The notes beneath the pieces are model-generated. The model saw only the letters and a list, made by a program, of their open reading frames with translations, was not told the DNA's origin and did no database searches. Below are positions 1-10,122 of a DNA stretch of 64,000 bases, in pieces. A program made the position numbers and the translations under genes. Numbering within the stretch: position 1 is the first letter of the stretch; each line of letters opens with the position of its first letter. The stretch spans positions 1,303,616-1,367,615 of the forward strand of contig NW_014575562.1 of assembly GCF_000708205.1 (NCBI RefSeq), given 5' to 3'. This DNA comes from Mixia osmundae IAM 14324 (taxonomy: Eukaryota > Basidiomycota > Mixiomycetes > Mixiales > Mixiaceae).

Positions 1-125
1 GACTGCCTCACTGTGAGCTCGCTTCTGCACCGTTCGATTGACCTTCTGAGTTCTGCTCGGCTGGCAGTCACACAGGACCAAAACACACTCATTGACAGCT
101 GCTGCCAGGCTCTCAGAGTTGCGCC

Positions 126-3100
126 ATGGAAGGCTTAGGGCTCGGCCTAGGACAGCCGGCCAGCATAGCTACTATAAGCACCAATCGCTATCTGCCGTCA
201 TCCTCAGCTCGCGCAATGAGTAACGCGAGCGCAGACAGCCGCTCCTTCTCGGCCGGCTCAACAGGCTCACATTTGAGCGCACATGATGACTCGGCGCGAT
301 CAGACAGTGACCTCAGCACACCCATGACCTCGTTGTCCATGTCGACTGGCCCAAAGGATCACATGAACTTCGGAAGCTCAAGGCCGCCTATCGCTGCCAG
401 CTTGGCCAGTCATCGCGTTGCGACCAACTTTGACCCTCACCGATCGCTTTTGCCGGGACTAGCAAAACAGATGGGATGGGAGATGGATCCCACTTTGCTT
501 TCATTGCTCGATCAGATCCAACTCGACCCTTTGCCGTTGGACAACCTGTCAGCCTCGAACGCGCTCTCGTCCTCGCTGCCGTATAGCAAACCCATCGAAG
601 CATTGCAGATCAAGAAGCCCGAGCGGACCGGATTGGGCTTGACAGCTCAGCGTGAGATGATCCCTCGTACCGATAGTTTCGCAGAGGATAGGCTCGTTCT
701 CGACAACACACCGATCGACATACCGCGGCCATCGGCCAGGCCGCCCTTGATAAAAGCCTCGACGACCCTGCCTGTCCTTTCCGAGGACTCAGCCGTCGAC
801 GACGAACTGCCTTGCGCTCCACCGCCTTTGCGCAAGCTTGGCCATTTCGCATCCGAGCTGTCCAGCAAGAGCCTCGACCGCTTCCCGACGCCGCTCAATT
901 CCATCTCGACAGACCTAGACAAGCTCGCGCGCGGTGAATCGCCCGTACACGCTACTTCACCCTTGCTCAGGACCGTGACGCTCGCCAAGCTGCAGACGGA
1001 GATCTGTCTCGATGAGGGCGACCAACGAATCGGCCGACAGGGCAGAGAATCTCCCATCGATGATGCCGGCGGGGCTGTCATGGGCATCGCTTCTCGGCGC
1101 TCTCGCTCTATCCCTGCTCTAGCTAACACCCCTTCGCGATTATCCGGCTCTTTGCTAAAGGATCATCAATCGCGCAAGATGAATAGCAACAGCATGCACC
1201 TTGGAGGCTCTCATGTCAGCGCAGCAGGCATGGGTATCCAGCCGTCAATGTCGAGCAAATCACTGCGTTCCAACCTCTCGACGACGTCGACAGACGAACC
1301 CGAAATTATTAGTCACTCTCTCGCAGCCTTCCCCACACCGCCCACATCGTCCACCCAGATGACTTTTGGTATGCAATCAGAGATTCTGGCGTACACCCAT
1401 GGCGTGCCTGCGGCGCCCTTGCTCTCATCTTCGCTCGCTGGGGCTGCCACAGCAGGTTCATTCCAGTTTGATGAAGGCTACGAGATCTCAGCGCATCACA
1501 TCAGCGCTGATACTTCCCTCGTGTCTGCTGCCGGCCAGCACCCATCCGTGAGCAGATGCAACGATGCTACTGCTCCTCGCCTTTCGGAGCAATCGGCTAT
1601 ATGGCAGCCTTACTCGCTTGCCAATCAGAGCAGCCCACAGCTCGGCCTTTCGCCTCTCGCGCACGATACGAGCGCCCTATCGTCGATCGCCGCCTCGCCC
1701 ATGACTTCTGACTGGCAAGCCGATGCGTCTCCGATGACGAACTGCTCTACAGAATGGCCTGAAGCTGGGTCGCCGAGCGCGAATGCTCTCCTGGAGGTGA
1801 GGACGCTCATACAATCTATGATACTTCGCTCACGATCTCTGACAGGATCCTGCGCTGATGCAAACGCCTCTTGCATCTGGCAAGGATCATCGCGCTCGCA
1901 CTTTCAGTGGGCCTATGCTTAGACTGTTTCGCAGCAATCCCAAGCTACGTGTTGACAGCATCAGCTCACCACGCGCAGTCGCCGTCACCTCAGCTGCCAG
2001 AGTTCCGATCGCAGGCCCAGGTGACGAGTTACCAGTTGGCAAAGCCGCTCCCCGCATGAAGCGACAGCAGTCTGGGGGCATTCTCAAGATCACAAAGTTC
2101 TTCAGCGGTCGCTCCAAATCAAGTGAGCATCATGCAGTGCCAGTACTGGTACCTTTCGTGCCACCCGGCGAAGAAGACGAGCAGGAAGGCGACTTCAACA
2201 AGCCCCGTGAAGCGCCCCAGCCTATCGCACTGTCAGGCTCATTTCCCTCGACGCCAAGACCAGACGCGAGCTCTCCGGCCCTCTTGCGCGCTGCCAGCAC
2301 GCCAAATCTACGACTGCCGTCGCCAATGGCAAGCAAGCACGATACCTTCATCGCACCGCGATTGGCGCCAAATCCGCCCAACTCCCCCGTTGTGGTCATG
2401 TCTATGGCGCCTCCAAGTCAAAGAAGTCTCTACAATCCACCCATCGACGACGGCGCGAGCTCATTTGGCTTCTTTGCCGAGAATTACAGCGAGACATCGG
2501 CTCTGCTCGCGCCACAAATGCCACATGGACTGCCGTCGCCCGTGCCTCCGGCTACATCTTCTTGGCGTCAGACTTATTTGCCAATCGGTGCTCCTGATCT
2601 ACCGCCGATGGAAGATGCGCCGAGCAGCTTGCCGCACTCGCACAGCGCTCAGGCCGCTGATCTTTGTCACATCTCTGTCATCGAGCCAGCTTCTCCGGAG
2701 AGGGCCGTGCGACCGCACCTCCATCTCGAGGTCACAGACTCGCCACTAGCAACTTTCGCCCCGCCTCAGACGCCAACGCTCACAACCACGCAGCACTTGT
2801 CACCGTTCGCGTCACCTAGCTCTCCTGCAGCTCGGAGCGTGCCCTGGGCTAATTCTCCGACGCTTGCCGCTGCGCCCCTTAGGCGATCGTCACTATTGCC
2901 ACTGCGCGACAGTAAGGGCGCAGACTCTACTCGCTCATCGTCTCCGTCATCAGTCTATTCGCCATTGTCGGTCACCGGTCAGAAGTTCCGCCGAGAGCCG
3001 TCAGTCTGCAGCGAGAATAAGTCTGAGCAGGCTGTAAGCTTGCCAAGCGATCGACTCGAAGTCCTCGAGCACGCTGTCATGAGCGATGAAAGTGACGACG

Positions 3101-5078
3101 ACACGCCTTTGGGTCAACGAAACCCTGATGCTTTCGACATCCAACGAGATCTGCGCGACGAAGAGCGTTTTAGGCGACGCGCCGAGCTTGATGCCAAGCA
3201 GCGTACATCAAGCTCCTCTAGCGTCAGGAACCCTTTTGCTTTCTCTGCAGACGAGCTGTCTTCCAAGTTGGACAAGGTACAAGGGGCATCGGTCGGCTCA
3301 AGCTCAAAGTCTAGTCCTGTCTTAGCCACTGTCGGGCATTCGCTTCTGCCTCAGACAGACGAAAGCGTCGCGGCTCGATCACAATCGCGGCGTGGGTCTA
3401 GCGCAAATCGCAGCATGTCGCCCGCCTCTCCGCATGCGGAGAATTTGCCTGACTTCTTGCAAGAATCGAAATTAACCTTCGCACAGACCGATAAGGTGCA
3501 GCGCACCTCGGAAGCCTTGATCGCCGAAATGGCTCGCTCTCAACCGCCAATCGTAAGCGGTCCAGAACCTTTGCTTGCAGTCTCGCAGAATGTCGAAACG
3601 CGTCTTGCAGAAGCAGGAAGTGAACTCCTCAGGATCTTTGTGGGAGATGTCGACCACTCTTGTACTGTCAGCATCTCTGCGGTTACTACAATCAAAGACG
3701 TGCTCGAGCAGCTATCCGTCAAAGGTGCTCTCACGGGCAGCGAGCAAGAGAAGGGCAATTGGGCGTTGTGGGACTACTGGTCAAATCACGGGCTAGAACG
3801 ACCGCTGCGCGAGTACGAGCGCGTCGCAGACGTTCGTGCCTCATGGACGCCAGATACGGCACACACGGGTGTCCTGATCGCCAAGAAGACGTACTTTGCC
3901 TCGCTGCTCCGCACCTCGAATGAAGGCGTCGACGCAAACGAGGCTATGGGTACGATGATACAGATGGAGGTTAAGCGCGGCAAATGGCAGAAACGCTACC
4001 TCGAAGTCAAAGACTGCTCGATATCATGGTCTAAGAATGAGAAGGTAAGCTGCGCGCATACCGTCGCACCACAGATGCTGAGCCTGTTTTATCAGGCGAA
4101 AGAAGTCGTTCATCTCTGCTCGCTTGCGCGATATGACGCCTATATTGTGAAGCCAATGTTCGCTACCAAGCTCAAATGTCCAAAGCCTTTCGCATTCGCC
4201 ATCAAGAGCCTCGATGCCGTGACCTTATTCGAGGATGCTGAGAAGGATTATACGCATCTCTTCTCAGTCAAGACAGCCGACGAACGCGATGCCTGGGTCA
4301 GAGCAATCTTGGAGGCTAGAGTAAGTTCTCCTGGATTAGCGACGGAACCAGGCTGACGTGCCGCTAGATACCCATGCTCAAGGCGCAAGCCAAGCAGAAT
4401 GCCACGACCGTCTCAAGCGCGCCCTCTCCGGTCGTCTCGCCGGTTCTAGATGCGAACACGAATGCGCTGCAACCTTCTAAGACGCGTACGCTCCTGGACT
4501 CCCGATCGTACGCCGACCTCAAAGCGGCAAGTCTGAAGGCGGCTGTCATCGCTGAGCCTGTGTCGACCGCGACCCCTTTCGCAAAGGGCACTCTGCTTGG
4601 TGATGCCGACAATATAGACACGAAGGCCAGACCGACGCTCTCTCCTTTTCAACCGGGCACCCTTCTTGCTGATCAGACCCTGACGGATGGCGGGCGGGCA
4701 GCTCTCTCGCGAAGCGCAACCTCTGCCACGTTGTCCAAGGTGCCTGCGCCCGCGAGCCAGCAGCAATCGCTATCTACGCCGAAGACGGGGGCGAAAAGCC
4801 CCGTCACGCTCCCAGATCGCGAGACCTGGAGCAAAATGACGCAGGAGGAGAAGCGTCAGGCACTGTCGGCTGTTCAGAAAGGCGCCGGCGCCGGTCGCAA
4901 GGCTTTCTTAGAGGTCTCGGCGAACACGAACACAGCGCTCAGCCGAACGGAGGAACCGGCTGTCGATAGCTGCAGCAGATCTCAGATAGTTATCAAGAAG
5001 CCCAGCTCTGCTGCTCTGAGCAGCTACAAGCCAGGAAGCCGCGGCGCCATTGCACGAAGTCAGACATTCCGTCAATAG
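126..5078 (+). CDS. Large RA-PH domain protein (Ras-association plus pleckstrin homology)
   Basis: Spliced exons 126-1796, 1846-4044, 4096-4320 and 4368-5078 give about 1601 aa. The three introns (49, 51 and 47 nt) all fit GT...AG. The 4045-4095 intron is in frame and lies inside the PH domain; removing it restores a continuous PH fold. The first ~1140 residues are Ser/Pro-rich and low complexity. A Ras-association-like (ubiquitin-fold) domain follows at about 1150-1240 (starts ELLRIFVGDVDHSC). Next is a PH domain at about 1262-1365 (VKRGKWQKRYLEVKD, ending DERDAWVRAILEAR), then a basic, disordered tail. The tandem RA-PH order resembles metazoan MRL/Grb7-type adaptors that link Ras-like GTPases and phosphoinositides to actin. 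A polarity or membrane-adaptor role is inference. It is convergent with DSN1, with 119 bp between stops. Confidence 0.8.
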
Positions 5079-5197
5079 TCGCACCCATCGGTGCAGCACG
5101 CTGCAGTTATCATATACGTCCCTGTTGTCTGTAACACACTACGCTACTTGTATTGCACAACACGGTCACAAGGTCTACAACAGTCCCGAGCATTACA

Positions 5198-6750
5198 TCA
5201 TACACCCTGTGAGACTGCTTCAAGAAGATGAACGGGGTCTTCAGCTAAAGTCGTGCCGTCCGCCGGTGGGGCAAGGTCACTGATGCCTGTCATGAAAGCG
5301 TCGCCTGTGTCTGCATCATGCTGGCGACTTATGGCCGCATCGGCCAGGCCATTGAGGTGTCGGAGGTGTCGGTAATTCTGAGCCTGCCGCGCCTCGATAT
5401 ACTTGCTCGCCAGGTCGACGCATTGCTCTATGCGATGGCTGAGCACTCTGGCGTGGGCGATCTGCTCGGACATGGTCAGATAGGGTATCTCTCAATAGAT
5501 CGGACACGCACGTCATTGCGAATGAGGTCCATGTCGATGCCCAGGCGTTGGGCAGCAGATGGACTTGAGCTTGGCAATGCGCCAGCTCTACGTTTCCATG
5601 CATCCACTTGCAAACTCATCTCATCGGACGAGCCAGCCAGCAGTGGCAGAGGGCAAGAGATATCGACGGAAGTAAGTTCGGCCGTCAAGCGGTCGGCTGC
5701 AGAGATATAGGCGTCGGCAGATGACTTGAGAACGCCATAGCTCTTAAACTTAGCTATCCGCGCAAGACTCTCGGCTTGGAAGCTGAGGAGACAGGCAACT
5801 CAGTCTCGGTGAGCTGAAGAGAGTAGATTCACGCACCGTGCTTGCTGTTCTTGCAAAGTTATCTTCTTAGCTTTGTTCGTGAGGTTGCGCTGACTTGGCG
5901 CTCCACGCCTGTCAAGCGCTTCTTGCCTTTCTTGAACTTGCAGTACCTGGCATGCACGCATGAGCGCAAGATTTGGGCGGGATGATCGCTTCAAGAGAGG
6001 CTTACTGGTAGCCTGGCAGGCGAAAGATCGACGAGGCGCGACGTGACATCATGATGAACGGCCTGTATGATGCGAAGAGCCATCTCGTTGGTGGAGGCCT
6101 CACTGGTGCTTGCGCTGAGGTCGGCGGCGAGCAAGGCTCGATCCTTGAAGCGTGTGACAAGCCAGGTGAGCAAGATCTGCGCGCGTTCGTCTTGTGGTAA
6201 TCTCGGATCTATGTGCTCATACAACCTGCCGTCGGCAAGGTGAGCCGTATGAGGCGATTCTATGACAGAGTGCGCCTCAGTGGAGCCTATCTAAAGCGAC
6301 AGCGCCATGAAGCACACCTTTGACGGTCTTTGCAATGTAGCCGCGCTGCTCTGCGGGCTTAGGTGGCCGAGGCGTAGGCACGACAGGCATGGCTGGCGGC
6401 TCGAGCGGAGAGGGAAGTGCATAGGCACTACTCCTCCGTGCCCGTCTATCGAGCGACTGCCGTTTGCGGGTCGAGAGAGCTTGGACAGCCTGGGAGGCAG
6501 ACGAGGAGGGACCAACGGGCCTCTCTTCGTGCTGTTGCCAAGGCGTGAGGCGTGACGTGCCATTGTGTACATGTGTGCTACTACTCTGCACAGCGGGCAG
6601 TGTCTGCCTGGAGGTGCCCGGCATTGCTGTCGCTGTTGTAGACGGACGGGCAGTTGAGGATGAGGTGGTCACTCCATTTCTGGTGTTCCTGGGCGTCTGT
6701 GCGCCAAAGGGTACCGTTGTGAACGCAAAAGAATCGTCGGCGTCGTCCAT
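5198..6750 (-). CDS. DSN1: Kinetochore MIND/Mis12 complex subunit Dsn1 (Mis13)
   Basis: Exons (minus strand) 6750-6318, 6259-6006, 5946-5837, 5782-5512 and 5461-5198 give 443 aa. All four introns (58, 59, 54, 50 nt) keep phase. Recognition rests on the Mis13 core LYEHIDPRLPQDERAQILLTWLVTRF, which in the family reads roughly YxHIxxxLPxxxRxxxLLxW. It is followed by helical, Gln-rich coiled-coil-like stretches and a C-terminal helix (IAHARVLSHRIEQCVDLA). The N-terminus (~145 aa) is Ser/Thr-rich and divergent, as is usual for Dsn1. Dsn1 joins the Mis12, Nnf1 and Nsl1 subunits that connect centromeric chromatin to Ndc80. The start at 6750 (MDDADDSFAF) is preferred over a longer upstream open frame. 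The divergent start of RTF2 is only 136 bp away, so the two probably share a promoter. Confidence 0.8.
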
Positions 6751-6886
6751 GTCCACGCCCTTGCCGCTGATAAGGCTGCACAGGCACAGCTGAGAGGCTT
6801 TGACTGTTGCTATCGCGCCCGCCCGTCGCGTCTCTTCTGTCTCCTCACCTGCAAAATACGGAAGCTGCGGGGAGAGTGATAGGAGG

Positions 6887-7870
6887 ATGGGCAATGACGG
6901 CGGATCGATCGCCCAACGCACAGAACTCGTCAAGACACGAGCAAAGCCAAAGACGGGCGATGTCAGACAGATCCAGAGAGCGATCTGGTTCTTCTGTGCG
7001 CTCTCAAAGGTACGCAATGACACGCCACTCACTCCTTGTCAGGCAGGCATGCTCATGCTCCCTGGACGGCGACAGCAACCCCTCTCGCCTCCCTGTGTGG
7101 CCTGTCCGCTCGGCAAAATCTACAACAAGACTGCGCTGCTCACCTTTCTGCTCGATCCTGCTGCCTTTGGCGCCGAGGGTCAGGCGACAGCAGGCCACAT
7201 CCGATCACTCAAGGATGTCACCAATCTCGTCCTGACTCCGAACCCGCTGCTCAAGTCGGACGAAGATCGACAGACAGCCTACAAGGACAGCAGGGAGACT
7301 GCTTTTGAGACCAGTCACTTTGTCTGCCCCATCACGCTCAAAGAGATGAACGGCGGTCTGCCATTTGTCTACTTGCGGCCCTCCGGCGCCGTCGTCTCCG
7401 AGCTCGGTCTCGCTTCCCTTCGTGCATCGGCGGCCAGCGACAGACGGCGGGAGTGTCCCGTCACGGGCGTCCCGTACAAGGACGGACAGGAGGAAGAGAT
7501 CGTGAGGTTGCACCCGACCGGCGTGCTCGCAGACCAGATGCGGCTAGCCTGGACAGAACGCTGCCTTGCCGAGAAAGCCGAGAGAGCGAGCAGAAAGACG
7601 GACAAGCTTGCCGGCGGCGAGTCCAGGAAGCGCAAAAAGGCTCTGCCTCATGAGGCGGATCAGGAAGGCAGCAAGAAGCGCATCGTGCAGTCAGACACAA
7701 AGCCTGAGCCGACAGTGCGGACGAGCATGCCTCAAATGCTGGCAGTGCAGCTCGAACAAGGCAAGCTTGCGAGGAGCAAAGCTGTCGAGTCACTCTACCT
7801 CAAGCCAGGCGCGAACAAGCAAGCTGAATCATGGATGACAAGAGGCACATATACTCGCTACGCTGGCTAG
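6887..7870 (+). CDS. RTF2: Replication termination factor 2 (Rtf2) family protein
   Basis: Exons 6887-7009 and 7076-7870 give 305 aa. The start is set by the family's N-terminal signature MGNDGGSIAQRTELVK, even though the open frame extends upstream. An in-frame 66-nt intron (7010-7075) splits the first zinc-ribbon/RING-like half. Without it the protein reads FCALSK then QPLSPPCVACPLGKIYNK, the Rtf2 consensus. A second half (FVCPITLKEMNG ... RECPVTGVPY) completes the C2HC2-type motif. The tail is Lys/Arg-rich and probably nuclear. Known Rtf2 proteins act at stalled replication forks and, in fission yeast, also influence splicing. It is convergent with the downstream hydrolase, with 40 bp between stops. 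Confidence 0.9.
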   Translation: MGNDGGSIAQRTELVKTRAKPKTGDVRQIQRAIWFFCALSKVRNDTPLTPCQAGMLMLPGRRQQPLSPPCVACPLGKIYNKTALLTFLLDPAAFGAEGQATAGHIRSLKDVTNLVLTPNPLLKSDEDRQTAYKDSRETAFETSHFVCPITLKEMNGGLPFVYLRPSGAVVSELGLASLRASAASDRRRECPVTGVPYKDGQEEEIVRLHPTGVLADQMRLAWTERCLAEKAERASRKTDKLAGGESRKRKKALPHEADQEGSKKRIVQSDTKPEPTVRTSMPQMLAVQLEQGKLARSKAVESLYLKPGANKQAESWMTRGTYTRYAG

Positions 7871-7910
7871 GAGGATGTATTCTGTCGTCATTTGTTGTTG
7901 CAAGAATCAC

Positions 7911-8825
7911 TCACCGTAAGACGCGAAAGACAGACTCGTCCAGCTGTAGCTCCCATGCCTCTCTCCGCCTGAGATGCTGGCTCCAGAAGCGCATGATGGG
8001 CAACCAGTCTGCTTGAGATCGCGGCATGCCTGTTTGCAGTGCGACCCGGGCCAGCTCCGCAGATTCGAAAGCGCGGTGCAGTATCGGCAAGGTCTGCAGC
8101 TTGACTGCTGATCGCTCGAACTGGCTCTGATCAGCCTGAACCGGTGTCTTGGCAAGCCAGAGCAATACAGGCGTCGCTGAGCGAGCGCTCCCCGCAGTTG
8201 GCAGAGACATCAGACCGGCTTGGATGCTCACTGCCGAGCCAAGCCTGAGTTGCACGCGCGATAGCGCCCTGCACGTTTCGAGAGCCAGGCTGCCGCCTTG
8301 ACCGAAACCAAAGAAATGGATGTGCTCTGAACGCCAGATCGTACGAAGCGAGTCGATGATGTCACATAGCCATGCGATTGCTTTGCTCGGATCCTGCTCG
8401 ATGATGACTAGCTCATGCGTACGCTGTCAGTGACCATTGTGTCCCCACATTGTGCTCCCTGCTGACCTTCGCCAGTGACGTCAAAATGCTGCCACCACTC
8501 GTAGCACTCTTCGTCTGCGAGCCAGACGATCTTACGAGGTGCCTGAATGGATAAGACAGCAGTCTGCGGCAGGTTGAGCTTCCTGCCGAGTGCAGAGAAA
8601 GGCTTCTGTGTGTCGCCTGGCGCCTCATGAGCTCTCGGCAATGCCATCTCAACCTGATTGTGAGTATGCACCTAGTCCGTGCAACATGACGAGCAGATTG
8701 GAGTCGATCCCATCTTGAGCGGGTTCATAGTGGTGAACCAGCGTCGGCGAGATTGTCCTGAGGATTTTGTCTGGCGGTATGCGCTGTCGAGGATCGTCTG
8801 AGCTGGCAGCAGGCTCGACGTTCAT
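7911..8825 (-). CDS. Alpha/beta-hydrolase of the phospholipase/carboxylesterase (acyl-protein thioesterase-like) group
   Basis: Exons 8825-8672, 8616-8467 and 8407-7911 give 266 aa. Introns of 55 and 59 nt join in phase at HGLG|DTQKPF and VTGE|VIIEQD. The fold is read from LLVMLHGLGDT (oxyanion-hole strand), LPQTAVLSIQAP, the nucleophile-elbow region HIHFFGFGQGGSLALE and PVLLWLAKTPVQ. The elbow reads G-F-G-Q-G-G where acyl-protein thioesterases have G-F-S-Q-G-G, so the expected serine is glycine. The nearest serine is three residues after the Gln. This could be a non-catalytic member, a displaced nucleophile or a sub-family trait. A final His sits in the C-terminal segment (FWSQHLRR). Substrate is unknown. 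Confidence 0.75.
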
Positions 8826-10122
8826 CGACCGTAGGACACCGCCGGGGCCAGGAGGGCAAGACACTCGTCGCGAATCCGAGTGTGCTGGGCAGCGACGCTC
8901 TTTAATGTTTGCGCCACCGCGAGAGTCCATGAGCCACTGTGAGGAGGAGGGGCCAGGGCGGTGCTCCGCTCCAGCGGGCTATCAGTCAGCGGCGAGTTGG
9001 CTTCAACAAGCTGCCTTGCTTGATCACCAATCAAAAGGAGGTGCATCTGCCAGAACTCAACCAGCAGCAACGTTATGAGCTACCGAGAGATTGATGCTGA
9101 CAACTCGTGAAAGACTCTTTCGGCTAGCAATGCCTGATCATGGTCTCCCTGGAAGCCAGCATTTCGCACATTTGTTCACTTATCGTGAGACTCGACAGCC
9201 CTGGGACCTTGGTAAACTTTCTGCCCAATCGCGGCGATCGCAGCCGGCTCTCGCAAAGACCGCTAAGGCATACATGATCTGCGAGGTCATGTCCGGTCAC
9301 AGGAGATATGCAAGTCTGCAGATAAGTCGGCCAGATGCCACAAAGGGTCGTTTGACGCGACGGTTCATAAATGCCACGAATCGAATTGGGAGCTGCGCGC
9401 GCGAACTCGTGAAATTCATGGACGGTCCGCGAGTATCTGGCCGCTTTGTCGGTCAACTCACTTTGGTGGCGGCTTTCTGCGCACTAGGTCGCCTCATACT
9501 TGTTCAGCGGTGCCTGCTTTGGTCTGTCCTCATGTGCAATACTGTTCTCGCTGCCAAAGTGGCTGCATGGACACCTCTCTCGTGTCATGCAGTGACGCTC
9601 TTGTCTCGCTGCTGCTCTCTGCTGCTTCTCTCAGCTGCTTGCTCCAGCCCTGAAACTACTCGCTTGCGTCGAGTATGACCTGATTGGCCATCTCGGAAGC
9701 AGCGATGGGACACCTCAGTTGATCACGCCTGAGCGAGCTGAGGCCGTCCATCGGAAAGAAACTCGGCGAGTGGCAGGGATAGTCGACAATTGAGAATGGC
9801 GACAGGACCGGCATGCGCATGTCTGTCGATTGATATTGATAATCGCGGAATTACCAATTCATCATGAGTCGGATCGAATTGGATTGCGCACTTCAATGTT
9901 CATTAGCAGGCTGCTAGCATAGCATCTCACACATACACCGGGAGCCGCTTCGCTATAGCAGGAGAGCCTTTCGACCGCTGCGAGCGCCCGTGGAAGCCCG
10001 TCTCTTTCGAGCCCTCTCCGCCCGCGCAAGCCACGACAAGGTAAGGCCTGCATGCACTGAGTAGCGGACACGCTCGAGCGATTGCTACTCTACGCCTCAC
10101 CTCGGCGGCATTGTCAGGCGTC
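8826..10122. other. Gene-poor interval (1.3 kb)
   Basis: This lies between the hydrolase start and the M28 protease start and must hold both promoters. Open frames here are short and show no recognisable domain. The longest, about 9091-9678 on the plus strand, has no family features and starts inside the repeat. The one clear structure is the 149-bp repeat unit at 9038-9186. Confidence 0.6.
9038..9186 (+). repeat. 149-bp dispersed repeat, copy A (inverted partner at 18394-18542)
   Basis: Reverse-complementing 18394-18542 gives a sequence that aligns without gaps over 149 bp. The first 57 bases are identical and I count about 14 mismatches overall (~91% identity). Identity falls away abruptly on both sides (before GAGGTGCATC and after CACTTATCGT). 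No ORF, terminal repeat or target-site duplication is evident at either copy. It could be an old transposon fragment or a non-coding RNA family; the sequence alone does not decide. Confidence 0.75.

Noticed and set aside
9091-9678. 195-codon plus-strand frame in the 9-kb gap
   Set aside because: It begins inside the dispersed repeat and contains no family motif; a long frame is expected by chance at this GC content.
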